DNA of 57,176 bases from Methanobrevibacter sp. (GTDB lineage Archaea > Methanobacteriota > Methanobacteria > Methanobacteriales > Methanobacteriaceae), in the NCBI GenBank assembly GCA_017434525.1, contig JAFRFD010000080.1:1-57176 (forward strand). The letters are read 5' to 3'. The position numbers and the translations under genes are program-made. This document shows positions 19,301 through 28,577 of the stretch, piece by piece; positions within the stretch are counted from its first letter, which is position 1, and the number at the start of each line of letters is the position of its first letter. The notes under the pieces are model-generated. The model saw only the letters and a program-made list of their open reading frames with translations. It ran no database searches and was not told where the DNA came from.

Positions 19301-20879
19301 TAACACTTTTAGTGACATAAATTATTTCATTTGAAAAACTACCGCTGAAACTTAAAATATCATTGTCATTAACTTCTGCTGTCAAACCACCATTGTCATT
19401 AATATAATCTCTGATATTTTCTGGAGTGATGTAGATAGTTTTTCCTTTAAAGGAGTATGTTGGTTTTGAAGTATCAATAACTCCTGAAGGAGAATTTATT
19501 AAACCAACTACAGAATTATCCTCAATTACTGAAGTATCCGTTTGAACTCCACTTGCATCTATCGCATATTTATTGTTTGTAGAAATGTTATTTTCAACTA
19601 TAGTTACGTCCTTAGGCATTCTTCTTGAACTTACCTTTTCAATTAATATTCCAACACCAGAATTGGAAGTGATATTATTGCCCTTAACCAATAAACCAGA
19701 ACCTTCATCTTTTTCATAAATTCCAGATCCTGAATCTGTGAATACCACATTGTACCTAATTACAACATTGGAACCCGCAGCTACAATACCCCTACCTTTG
19801 GAAATAACATTAACATAATTATGCTCAACAACTGAATTGTCAATTACTGAGATTCCCGCACCTGTTGAAATTACTTTTGCTCCGGTGATAGAGTTATTTG
19901 CCACATATGAATCATATGAAGCCACAATTCCATATTCTCCACCAATTTCAACAGTAGGATTATTATAATCTGCTCCAGTAAGATTTATAACATTATTTTT
20001 AATTATGATATTTCTATAACCTGCTGTAGAAATACCCCTATAAGCTCCAATAATCTTATTGGACTCAATGGTGTTATCATTTCCAATTGTTTGAATACCA
20101 TATGACCAGGAAGTAGGAAGAACATTATAATGAATAGTGTTATTGTAAATAACATTAAAATTAGAGTTTCCTCCGTTTAGTGGACCTCCAGGATAACTAG
20201 ATAAATAAATACCATTGGCATCATCAGTTTCAACGCGATTATTTGCCAGATAATTATAATGGGCACCACTAACAAGCAATGGTGTGGTGGACCTGGCTCC
20301 ATGACCATAGGTAATTCCAGTTTCTTTTAAATAATTATCAGTGACATTATTGTAATTTGCCCCATTAGCTATACAAATACAATATGAAGACTTACCCTCA
20401 TTTACAATATTACAATCCTTAATTGTACAATAGCTTGCAGAATTTAGAAATATACCGTAAGTTTCATCTTTTGTGTTTGCAATATTTAAATTAGAAATTG
20501 AACTTCCAGAAGCCCCACTTGTTAATGTAATCATTGAATTTTTTAAATTATTTGTGGAAGTTCCCACAATAGTTACTTTTTTATTAATGTTGAATTTTAA
20601 ATTAGACAAAGAACCGTCTAAATAAATTGCATCCCCCTCATTTAGTGAGGAATTAATTAAATTCCCATTATTGTCAAAATAATTTCCATAATTATTCTGA
20701 TTAACAGTGTGAGATGCTGAACCCGTATCAGTGATTATAGGATTATCAGCATCAGATATTTTTAGCATATCTGCATTAGAATTATCATCAGTTATATTTA
20801 CATCTTCAGAAGCACTAACGATTCCTATAGATAGTAAAATAATTAATAATAAAACTAATATCTTTAATTTTTTAATCAT
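16314..20879 (-). CDS. Adhesin-like surface protein: parallel beta-helix plus Ig-like repeats
   Basis: 1521 residues with an N-terminal signal peptide (KILVLLLIILLSIGIVSAS). Residues about 60-1180 consist of Asn-rich repeats such as NNVTDNYL and NNISTNNKYAI, typical of right-handed parallel beta-helix (pectate-lyase-like) surface proteins of Methanobrevibacter. A tandem array of 14-residue YCLDG repeats interrupts this at about residues 646-856. The C-terminal third has Ig-like domains (one with DELGNPIKGAVVEF) ending in two Lys-rich modules (KIVDANGKSVGKGV, KLVDKNGKILKYKK). No C-terminal membrane anchor is visible; the Lys-rich modules may bind the cell wall. A GAGGT site precedes the ATG. 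Confidence 0.88.
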   Translation of the reverse strand: MIKKLKILVLLLIILLSIGIVSASEDVNITDDNSNADMLKISDADNPIITDTGSASHTVNQNNYGNYFDNNGNLINSSLNEGDAIYLDGSLSNLKFNINKKVTIVGTSTNNLKNSMITLTSGASGSSISNLNIANTKDETYGIFLNSASYCTIKDCNIVNEGKSSYCICIANGANYNNVTDNYLKETGITYGHGARSTTPLLVSGAHYNYLANNRVETDDANGIYLSSYPGGPLNGGNSNFNVIYNNTIHYNVLPTSWSYGIQTIGNDNTIESNKIIGAYRGISTAGYRNIIIKNNVINLTGADYNNPTVEIGGEYGIVASYDSYVANNSITGAKVISTGAGISVIDNSVVEHNYVNVISKGRGIVAAGSNVVIRYNVVFTDSGSGIYEKDEGSGLLVKGNNITSNSGVGILIEKVSSRRMPKDVTIVENNISTNNKYAIDASGVQTDTSVIEDNSVVGLINSPSGVIDTSKPTYSFKGKTIYITPENIRDYINDNGGLTAEVNDNDILSFSGSFSNEIIYVTKSVKITGNSPIFYNSTFKVTSGNVLIENLTIINKYAERVNAWGIFINQAPGVRIMNNNITVNDPKAAYAIYVLESTDIDVWNNYLASEGDFLTFTLLSYSSEGCNFFNNTIQTIGTGESYKFSPEQCIDGNELVINGRSYCLDGNELVIDGNRYCLDGQELSINGVSYCLDGNELVIDGTSYCLDGNELVIDGTSYCLDGQEFSINGTRYCLDGAEFVIDGTKYCLDGNELSINGTPFTLSNNEIVINGTKYCLDGQEVIINGTRYCLDGAELVVDGKYYCLDGQELSINGIKYCLDGQEVVIDGTRYCLDGNELVINGTTYCVDGSEPASDGAHVVSEIYRTYGILLLYSSNNLISENKVNVTSKLEDKYSNIGNESSQNSLVGIDLYYNCHNNTVSNNKIFVKGNDNFIYGMGVLGYYTGHSAPEGQGATNNTFKENEIALEGLYCVEGIIIGDECEDTIIDSNMVNIKSDCVSYGIYFEMSQKSYVTNNDLNLSSQVVYGIIGYDSNDNTLYDNDVRANAYYGYGILFSNGKNNLISKNRINVNSTGESITFINTDSLGYGNAGLYLKANSTNNIVENNEITTLKEYAILLDDEATNNVINNNYLVGENNYGNNAVSNLKDNDVSDNYKFIANPSISAINVPYLGTGTFTLTFGSDLDGAIVSFFDADGICFANSTISNGIASASFKFDSSYVPAQYSSFSAKLSKENYKSSEYILKLTILKGNFVVTVDAISVEQGSKANVIARVSDELGNPIKGAVVEFNRMNSANRATPIGTAITNAEGIATLVYDVPTSLNIGTHTIVADANGITNYNGANASSVMNVNKKVAITNARSYAVYYGSTVKYVVKIVDANGKSVGKGVVVKFIIGDTVTKVKTDKNGLAYCYVKLGVGTYKITTKCGIHKVSKTILFKPTLMANNVYKKKTKYTNFSVKLVDKNGKILKYKKVKFKINNKIYKVKTNKKGIATLTLKNLNVGKYKIYSSYGGCAIKNIIKIRK
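18311..18940 (-). repeat. Fifteen tandem 42-bp repeats encoding 14-residue YCLDG units
   Basis: The adhesin contains 15 consecutive 14-aa units with consensus YCLDGxELxIDGTx. Thirteen keep the Cys; unit 9 (FTLSNNEIVINGTK) has lost it, and the last (YCVDGSEPASDGAH) is decayed at its end. Units 4 and 5 are identical over 42 bp at DNA level, which indicates recent duplication. Each unit has two turn-forming pairs (DG and DG/NG), so it probably forms two short beta strands. Confidence 0.9.
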
Positions 20880-21022
20880 TATTATACCTCATCATTTTAA
20901 CTTTAAAAAAATATCTAAAAGCTTAATAAAATAAACTTTAAAAATTTTCTATTATATTATTACTTATGATAAAATACAATATTTAAAAATTACTAAAAAA
21001 ATAAAAAAAGTTGATGATTAAG

Positions 21023-24000
21023 CTAATAATCATCATATTCATCATCATTGTTTCTTAAATATCCAACTAAAAATATTGCAATTAGTATAATTACTGCAAT
21101 AATTACAAACACAGGCATGTTAGATTCAGTAGCACTAGCTGATTTGGATGCAGATTTCTCTGAAAGTTCGTAAGACTTAGCGCCGCCAGCACCTGCACCA
21201 CTGGATGAAGCATCTTGAGAGCTTTGTGAATCTGAAGCTGTTTGTGCGTCTCCAGTTTCTGAAGCATCAACACCAAATGCAGTTCTGCCTCCAGAGTTAG
21301 AACCATCAGACTGTTCCTGGGAAGTATTATTTACCAATGCATTTGCATTTTGATTTCCATTGTCTGATTTTCCATTGTTTGAGTCCCCAGACTTTCCTTG
21401 CTGACCGTTTGATTCCTTTTCCATTTTGTATAAAGGATCAGTATTTGTTGCTTGAGCAAGAATTTCAGCGAATTTTTGCTTTTCAGCAGGAGTTAAAGAA
21501 CTCATCTGGATGACTTTTGCATTCCATGCAAGATTCTTACAAGTGTGGTGACAACATGCAACACCATATTCGATGACACTTTTCATATAGGCGTCAACTA
21601 ATTTTTGAACTTTAGAAGCATCTCCTTCCCAAAGTCCTTGGTCAGCCATGTAAATTTGCCAAGCAGCCATTGATTGTGCAGCCGGAGCCAATGTAGCATC
21701 CCTGGCACCACCAATTGTTTCTAAAACAACATCAGCCAGTTGATTACCCAATTCCTTATTAAGCTTTCCACCACTAAGTACAAGAGAACCGTACATATTC
21801 TGTTGCTCTGCAGCAAGAGTATTCATACCTGCAGCAGACTTAGTTAATGGTTCACGGTATAATGGATTCAATATTTTACTGCGAATCTCAAAATCGATCT
21901 CTTCTTCATAAGTCCTTGAAATATAATTATTTTTATTCCTGATATCGAAAAATGCGGTATCGGGACTGCTTTTACCTGATTTTTGTTTTAATACATTAGC
22001 AGCGTTATACAATCCTCCAAACCAGTCATAATAATCATCAGAGTCAAATAATCTCCAAGAACTGTCGAAGTTTTGAGTGACCACATCCACTTTATCAAGC
22101 AAATATTTATAATTCTCTTTTTCATTGTGAACTATAACATTTCCTTTTTCATCAATAGACCATGAATAAGACACTTTACTTAAGTAGATATCCATAGCAT
22201 ATTCGCTTACTGTAGATATATTCCAATCTGCAGTATTTGGAATAAGATTAGACATACCAGTTCCTTCTAATACATTACCTGGAAGACCAAATAATCTATC
22301 CAAAGTAGGATTTTCAGCATAATGCTTTTTAACATAATTGTTGGTTTCATCTTCACCAACTGCGTCAACAGCTAACTTAACTGAAGTTAACATCCAAGTA
22401 ATCCAATCCTTATTGTTAGTTACCATACTAGCAAATACATCGACTCTAGGTCTATTAACAATTGAACCATTGTTTAATGTGACTGTTAAATTCTCAATTG
22501 GAATTTGTTCAACACCAACTACCTTTCCATTTTCGGCCCAAACAGGCATACAACCTAATAAATACATGAATTCGGCAACACCAATACCTTCAGTCCTGGA
22601 TATTTCAGTACCCCAGAGGATTAATGAAGTTAATTCAGGCCATTTACCGTGCTGGTCATAGTAATTAGCTAAAAGCAAATCGACAATTTTTACTGCAGAT
22701 TCATAAGCTGCCCCAGAAGGCATACGGGTAGGATCTGAAGCATAACCATCATATCCAGTAGGTATTGAATCCCCATAAGAAGGATCAGCAAACAATCCTG
22801 ACTTTACATAATGCCCGCTTAATGCAAGCAAAATTGCATTCCATTCGTTATTGTTCTTGATATTTTCAATAATATCCTCACAATAAAGTGTGGAGTTGTA
22901 TAATTTGGTTCCTTCTTTGATGCCAAATTCATTATTCAAATCTTTTGCAGAACTGCCATTTACAAGACGGATTGCATAATTCTTTAAAAATGATTTGATA
23001 GCATCAACTTCATCAGAATATTTGAAATCATTTTGCATATCCTTATAAAAGCTTAAACCAGTTAAATTAGGATATAACAATTCGATTAATTGGTCATAAA
23101 TCTTTGTTTGAGAAGTTACAATTGTAACAACCTCTTCTGATAATTCATAACCCTCCAATATTTTGCCTAATGTGTGAAGACCATAGGTGTTGAAATCGTT
23201 TTCCATCATGTCCAAATAATGATGCAAATCATCAAGCCAATTTTCAAAGGTTTCATTGCTTGAAAATTCTCTAAAACCTAAAGAAGGCGCCAAATCCAGA
23301 ATTTTAGCCTTATAAGCTTCTGCATTAGAAGTCACATTTAAAGATAACTGCTCTTTATAATAATTGATGTAATTGCTCAATGTAGTATAATTACCATATA
23401 ATGCAGATGAAACCATTGCTGGAGTCATATGAGTAATTAAGAGAGCAGAACTCCTATCCCTTGCAACCATTGCTTCTCCAGGGTTGGATACAATATACGG
23501 ATAAACAGTAGGAATCAATGACAACTCAAAAGTCCAATCTCCAGGAAATGCACCAAGATTAATACCCGGTAACCATTCTAAAGTTCCATGTGTTCCCATA
23601 CTCACAATAGCATTGATCTTTGCGGTTTTTTCCATCCATTTGTAAAATGCAACATATTGTTGATGCGGAGGAATAATCAAGCTGTGGTAGTCTTGGACTT
23701 CTTCCCAACCCCTACTTGGCTGGAAAGTAATGAAGACATTTCCGAACCAAACGCCAGGAATAACTATATATTTTTCCTTGTATACCATTGCGGGACCTAA
23801 ATTATCTTCCCAATAGCCTATAAGTTTATTATACAATTCATCCCTAATGTCTGAGGTTAAATGTTCGAAGTCTTCAAGTGAAATCAATTGATGATTTGCC
23901 ATTAGATTATCCCAATTTTCTTCCACATATTTTTCAAGCAGACCGGAAGCCCACGAACCCTTATTGTTCATGTCAAATATCATCCTAGTTAAATTATATA

Positions 24001-25921
24001 ATGAAATTAAATTGGTTAGAGTTCCGTTGATTGCATAGCTTTGAGTTGAGTTAATGAGCCATTCATATGTATTATTATAGTAATTCAAATATTGGACATA
24101 TCCTCCGATATCATATCCCTGAAGATATAAATTCAAAAGCAGCTCAAAAGTACTGTTAAACACGTCCAAGTATGAAGCACCTATTTCCGCTTTACCCGGA
24201 GGATAGTTATAAAGCATGACCGCTATTTTTTTATCTGAATTGTTTAAATCATGCAAATCCGCCCATTTGCAATTTAGTTTGACCATTTTATCTACACCAT
24301 CTTGGATGATATGCTTTTTGCCTTGACTGTCAACCCAAGATAGGGCAACCTGACCAAATACTCCCTCAAAACTCGGATAAGTGACCATATAAGTCCATTC
24401 GGCTTGAGGACCTAATTCGTTGTAATAACTGTATTCGGAAATCTCAACAATTCCCTTTAATACATGTAAATCAATATCAGTTAAATCAGGTTCCGCAGTA
24501 CCATTGGCATAGTTTAAAGACCAGCTACATAATGAATTAATAGCAGACATTCCAACTTTTGAGATTGAATTAATCTTATTTAGAATTGAAGCCATTGAAG
24601 GCTGTGTTGCAGTCTTAAATACATTGAATGCAGGCCTGCCACTAGCTTCATAACCTCTAATTAACTCATCCGCTACCTCTTCACCACCATAGTAAGAAGC
24701 AACAACTATAAATGACTTATTTGGATTGAATTTTGCAATATAATCACTTTCGAATTGTTCAAACAGAGCTGTTGGATCCAATTCAGTAATCAACCATTCA
24801 ACATAGTTTTCACCCATCCAATTAAGACTTCCATCGGAACTGTGAGTATAACCAGGATTACTGCGAATCCACTGATTAATCAATTTTCCTTCAGGAAGCA
24901 CAGTATAGATTCCCAAATCAGGATGATAAAATCCACATTCAGGAGTCATTAACGGAGCATTCTTTTCATCAAGTGTAGGATCATTATATTTAGATGGATT
25001 AATTAAGTAACGCACATAATCTAAATAATTTTTCATGTTATTATGTAAAATATCAGACATTTCAATGTCGCGAGCCTGGAAATAAGAACCAATATAAGTA
25101 TTCTCAATAGTATCAAAGGTATTATTGGCTTTAGAAGCTCCCACTACATGCAAACCAGTACTATTTAATATTTGCTCGGAATAAACACCGAACGTGTATG
25201 CAACATTGTAGTTTGCATTAGCCGGAGACCTTGCTAAAAGTTCCTTTAGATATTGGCCTGTAAGAACACTATATGCTGATTCTGAAAACATGTCAATATG
25301 CATATAATTTGCATATTCAACTAACCATGCATGAGATTTGTCAAAATCAGTAGTACTGATATAAGCCACCCTCCTAGACATATTCATCAATAGATCTACC
25401 TTTTCACTGTGAGAATAGTAATCTACCAATAGCAATATGTCTGGAATAAAGGTTATGCCATTAATATTAACAGTACCACTTTTTTTAGTGAAATCCACAG
25501 CATCCAGTTTAATCGGTTCATAAGTGGAATAACTCACTTCCAAATAATATTTATTTGAGCCCAAATTACTAATAACAGCATTACCGTTTGAATCTGTTTT
25601 ATGGGTTGAAACTAAATTATTTTTTGAATCATAAACTTTTACTGTAGCTCCCTGCAGGTTAAAACCGTCTTCATCCCAAGTTTTGACAGTTCCGTTGTAT
25701 GAATCCTTTACATTAATTTTGATAACATTATTATTGGCAGCCAATATATTATCTGAATCTTGCATTTGAAGAACATCACTATCATGCGTTATTCCATAAA
25801 TAGTCGAAGAATTGTCTGCAATTTCAGATATTGTCTCATTATTAACTGCAAATGCGCAACTTACAGAAAATAGAAGCAATAATGAAATGATTAACGCAAA
25901 TATAATTCGTTTATCAAACAT
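21023..25921 (-). CDS. Membrane-anchored extracellular CobN/chelatase-H-like protein
   Basis: 1632 residues. Signal peptide (RIIFALIISLLLLFSVSCAFA), then a carboxypeptidase-regulatory-like Ig domain (about 55-150; VKVYDSKNNLV...TDSNGNAVISNL). The large central part is homologous to the CobN/ChlH/BchH chelatase subunit: HGTLEWLPG with His778, then SNPGEAMVARDRSSALLITHMTP. A Gly/Ser/Gln-rich linker leads to a C-terminal membrane helix (VFVIIAVIILIAIFLVGYL) and an acidic cytoplasmic end. CobN normally inserts cobalt in the cytoplasm with CobS/CobT; this one should face outward. I start it at ATG 25921, at Shine-Dalgarno distance from GGAGGTGA; the upstream in-frame codons overlap that site. Function is unknown. 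Confidence 0.85.
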   Translation of the reverse strand: MFDKRIIFALIISLLLLFSVSCAFAVNNETISEIADNSSTIYGITHDSDVLQMQDSDNILAANNNVIKINVKDSYNGTVKTWDEDGFNLQGATVKVYDSKNNLVSTHKTDSNGNAVISNLGSNKYYLEVSYSTYEPIKLDAVDFTKKSGTVNINGITFIPDILLLVDYYSHSEKVDLLMNMSRRVAYISTTDFDKSHAWLVEYANYMHIDMFSESAYSVLTGQYLKELLARSPANANYNVAYTFGVYSEQILNSTGLHVVGASKANNTFDTIENTYIGSYFQARDIEMSDILHNNMKNYLDYVRYLINPSKYNDPTLDEKNAPLMTPECGFYHPDLGIYTVLPEGKLINQWIRSNPGYTHSSDGSLNWMGENYVEWLITELDPTALFEQFESDYIAKFNPNKSFIVVASYYGGEEVADELIRGYEASGRPAFNVFKTATQPSMASILNKINSISKVGMSAINSLCSWSLNYANGTAEPDLTDIDLHVLKGIVEISEYSYYNELGPQAEWTYMVTYPSFEGVFGQVALSWVDSQGKKHIIQDGVDKMVKLNCKWADLHDLNNSDKKIAVMLYNYPPGKAEIGASYLDVFNSTFELLLNLYLQGYDIGGYVQYLNYYNNTYEWLINSTQSYAINGTLTNLISLYNLTRMIFDMNNKGSWASGLLEKYVEENWDNLMANHQLISLEDFEHLTSDIRDELYNKLIGYWEDNLGPAMVYKEKYIVIPGVWFGNVFITFQPSRGWEEVQDYHSLIIPPHQQYVAFYKWMEKTAKINAIVSMGTHGTLEWLPGINLGAFPGDWTFELSLIPTVYPYIVSNPGEAMVARDRSSALLITHMTPAMVSSALYGNYTTLSNYINYYKEQLSLNVTSNAEAYKAKILDLAPSLGFREFSSNETFENWLDDLHHYLDMMENDFNTYGLHTLGKILEGYELSEEVVTIVTSQTKIYDQLIELLYPNLTGLSFYKDMQNDFKYSDEVDAIKSFLKNYAIRLVNGSSAKDLNNEFGIKEGTKLYNSTLYCEDIIENIKNNNEWNAILLALSGHYVKSGLFADPSYGDSIPTGYDGYASDPTRMPSGAAYESAVKIVDLLLANYYDQHGKWPELTSLILWGTEISRTEGIGVAEFMYLLGCMPVWAENGKVVGVEQIPIENLTVTLNNGSIVNRPRVDVFASMVTNNKDWITWMLTSVKLAVDAVGEDETNNYVKKHYAENPTLDRLFGLPGNVLEGTGMSNLIPNTADWNISTVSEYAMDIYLSKVSYSWSIDEKGNVIVHNEKENYKYLLDKVDVVTQNFDSSWRLFDSDDYYDWFGGLYNAANVLKQKSGKSSPDTAFFDIRNKNNYISRTYEEEIDFEIRSKILNPLYREPLTKSAAGMNTLAAEQQNMYGSLVLSGGKLNKELGNQLADVVLETIGGARDATLAPAAQSMAAWQIYMADQGLWEGDASKVQKLVDAYMKSVIEYGVACCHHTCKNLAWNAKVIQMSSLTPAEKQKFAEILAQATNTDPLYKMEKESNGQQGKSGDSNNGKSDNGNQNANALVNNTSQEQSDGSNSGGRTAFGVDASETGDAQTASDSQSSQDASSSGAGAGGAKSYELSEKSASKSASATESNMPVFVIIAVIILIAIFLVGYLRNNDDEYDDY

Positions 25922-26133
25922 TTCCGTATTTTCACCTCCATTAACCAAATAAACATAACAATAATAGTAATTAAATATTAATTTACTATAAGTTTAAATT
26001 TGATTTGAAAACATATAAAATTAACTAAACTAAATTAAACATTATAATTTAATAAAGTAAACTAAACTAGAAAGAGATACATTTAAATACTTAAATGTCT
26101 AAATAGAATTTGCTATTATATTGAGGTGATAAT

Positions 26134-26985
26134 ATGCGTAAGAGTACAATAGGTATAATAATATTATCTATAATCTTAGTCGGAATGGCTATCCCAGCAA
26201 GTTTTTCAGCTAACGATAGCCAAGTAGTAATCACTTATGGTGAAACAACCCACCATAACGCAGATTATAAAAATACTGTCGATGACTTTTTTGAAAAACA
26301 AGCACATGTTGACATGTACAAAGTGACTTCAAAAATTATCACAGCAGAACAAGTAAATAAAATTTCAACTTCAATAACCGGAAAAACATACAATTCCAAT
26401 CAAATATTTTCATCAGCGCTTGTTGATTTAAACGACAATGACAATCTTGAAGTAAGCGTAGACAAATCTAAAATCACTACCATTACCGGAGACATGTACA
26501 TATCCGCATTAAAATCCGCAGGAATTACCGCAGGACACGTTTATGTAACAAGTCCAGTAACAGCAACTGGTGAATCAGCGCTTGCAGGAATCATGAATTC
26601 CTATGAAGAAATAACAAATGTTAAAATTCCAGAGCCTGTTAAAGAAGCAGCAAACAATGAGATTTACACACAAGCGGAAATTGTTGAAAATTCAAATGTC
26701 AGTGCAGAAGAATTATCTGACTTGGTTGATGATGTGAAAGAAACCGTCAAAGATGAGAATATTACAGATCACCAGACTATTGTAAATGTAATATATAATT
26801 ACACTGTCATAAACAACATCAACATTACAAACAACGATATTGAAAATCTTGCAACAAGTATTGAACAAATACAAAATGTGCAAGGAGATATAAATAACTA
26901 CTCAAGCGAAGTATCAGGCGTTTTTAACAAAACATCCGATACAAATTCCTTAAAAGGGTTATTTGATGGACTATTTAATAAATAG
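26134..26985 (+). CDS. Exported DUF1002-family protein
   Basis: 283 residues with a signal peptide (TIGIIILSIILVGMAIPASFSA). The mature part has QVVITYGE near its start and GHVYVTSPVTATGESALAGIMNSYEEIT, a pattern I associate with DUF1002 proteins of Firmicutes (YpuA-like). The C-terminal half is Asn-rich and helical. It is exported and lacks a second membrane span, so it is probably secreted or peripheral. Function unknown. It is monocistronic, divergent from the CobN-like gene, with a GAGGTGAT ribosome site. Confidence 0.75.
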   Translation: MRKSTIGIIILSIILVGMAIPASFSANDSQVVITYGETTHHNADYKNTVDDFFEKQAHVDMYKVTSKIITAEQVNKISTSITGKTYNSNQIFSSALVDLNDNDNLEVSVDKSKITTITGDMYISALKSAGITAGHVYVTSPVTATGESALAGIMNSYEEITNVKIPEPVKEAANNEIYTQAEIVENSNVSAEELSDLVDDVKETVKDENITDHQTIVNVIYNYTVINNINITNNDIENLATSIEQIQNVQGDINNYSSEVSGVFNKTSDTNSLKGLFDGLFNK

Positions 26986-27033
26986 TCCTAATATTTTATT
27001 TTTAAACTATTTTTAATTATTTGAAGTGTATTT

Positions 27034-28041
27034 ATGAAATGGAAAATCGGTAATGTAAAAATTGACAATCAAACGGTTCTAGCACCCATGGCAGGAATCT
27101 GTGACTCGGCATTTAGAAGAATTGTCAAGTCCATGGGCTGTGGTCTGATTGAAACCGAAATGGTTTCGGATAAAGCCATAATGTATGACAATTATAAAAC
27201 AAAAGAAATGCTTTACATGACCGAAGAAGAACGGCCAATTTCCCAGCAGATATTTGGGGCGGAACCCGAATCCTTTAAAATAGCTTCAGAATTTATCTAT
27301 GAATATATGAAACCAGACATTATTGACATCAATATGGGATGTCCTGTTAGAAAGGTGGCCATTAAAAGCAAAGCAGGAAGTGCACTTTTAAAAAATCCTG
27401 CGAAGGCTGAGGAAATTGTAAAAGCTGTTGTTGATAGCGTACCAATTCCAGTTACTGTAAAAATCAGAAGTGGTTGGAGTAAAAACAGCATTAATGCACT
27501 TGAAATGGCAAAAAGAGTAGAAAAAGCAGGCGCTTCAGCTATAACCGTGCATCCCCGTACAAGAGAAGACGGGTATGACATTCCTGCAGACTGGTCAATA
27601 ATAAAGCAAGTCAAAGAAGAAGCATCAATTCCTGTCATTGGTAACGGAGATATCTGGACATGTTATGATGCAAAAAAAATGCTTGATGAAACCGGATGCG
27701 ATGGAATAATGATTGGTCGGGCAATAAGGGGAAACCCATGGCTTGTAAAACAATGCATTGACTACATTGACAATGGAATTGAACCTGAAAGAGTATCTGC
27801 TGAAGATAAAATAAGCATGGCAAAAAAACATGCAGAATTACTCATAAATCTTAAAGGAGAAGAAATAGCAATTCCCGAAATGAGAAGCCATGCAGCATAT
27901 TATTTGAAAAATCTTCCGGGAAGCTTTGAAGTAAAACCAAAAATCTTTAAAACTAATACAAAAGAGGAATTATTCAAAATATTGGATGAGTATCTGATAT
28001 CCTATAAAGAGCATAGGAAAAATGATTTATTAAAAAATTAA
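27034..28041 (+). CDS. tRNA-dihydrouridine synthase (DusB/NifR3-type)
   Basis: 335 residues with a TIM-barrel FMN-binding fold: LAPMAGICDSAFRRI at the start, the active-site cysteine segment DINMGCPVRKV, then KIRSGW, ITVHPRTREDGY and NGDI...GCDGIMIGRAIRGNPW. The enzyme reduces uridines in tRNA to dihydrouridine using FMN and NAD(P)H. Its stop codon overlaps the convergent small gene by 4 nt. The specificity (DusA/B/C position) cannot be told from sequence. Confidence 0.92.
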   Translation: MKWKIGNVKIDNQTVLAPMAGICDSAFRRIVKSMGCGLIETEMVSDKAIMYDNYKTKEMLYMTEEERPISQQIFGAEPESFKIASEFIYEYMKPDIIDINMGCPVRKVAIKSKAGSALLKNPAKAEEIVKAVVDSVPIPVTVKIRSGWSKNSINALEMAKRVEKAGASAITVHPRTREDGYDIPADWSIIKQVKEEASIPVIGNGDIWTCYDAKKMLDETGCDGIMIGRAIRGNPWLVKQCIDYIDNGIEPERVSAEDKISMAKKHAELLINLKGEEIAIPEMRSHAAYYLKNLPGSFEVKPKIFKTNTKEELFKILDEYLISYKEHRKNDLLKN

Positions 28042-28364
28042 ACAATTTTCTTCAATTCCTCGATATTTAATTCTATGAACTCCCTGTTTTTTGGATCTGC
28101 CAATATTTTATACTGTTTTTTATTTGATTTACTATAAGCTTCGCCCATTAGCTCCTGCAAATCATTAACATCTGTTACTAACAGTATATCCAACTTCCTT
28201 TTTTGATTATCATTCAATGAATTTATAAAAGATTGAACCCTCGGTTTGAATTTATTTACCAAATTTGAATTCTTTTTTGCCATTCTTTTCAATAAAAATG
28301 GAGGGGCTAATGTCAAAAGATGTTCATAATCTTTAACATCATCATATGTTAATTTATCTTCCAT
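28038..28364 (-). CDS. Small hypothetical protein
   Basis: 108 residues, strongly basic and helical, without recognised domains. It has a good ribosome site (GAGGTGA before the ATG). It converges with the dus gene with 4 bp shared. No function can be assigned. Confidence 0.6.
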   Translation of the reverse strand: MEDKLTYDDVKDYEHLLTLAPPFLLKRMAKKNSNLVNKFKPRVQSFINSLNDNQKRKLDILLVTDVNDLQELMGEAYSKSNKKQYKILADPKNREFIELNIEELKKIV

Positions 28365-28577
28365 AACCTCACCTCAATTTAACTATACAATACATCTATT
28401 TTCAAGATTATTAAATCTTTTGAAAATATTAACAATACCCAGTAAATCATTCAACATATTTCTAGAAACTGACTATTAAATTTTAGTTTTTTGAATAACA
28501 TCCAAATACCATTGGTTTTTGTCGAAATGAATACCACTAATGTTTTATATTATATCAAATAAAAACATCATATAAAT

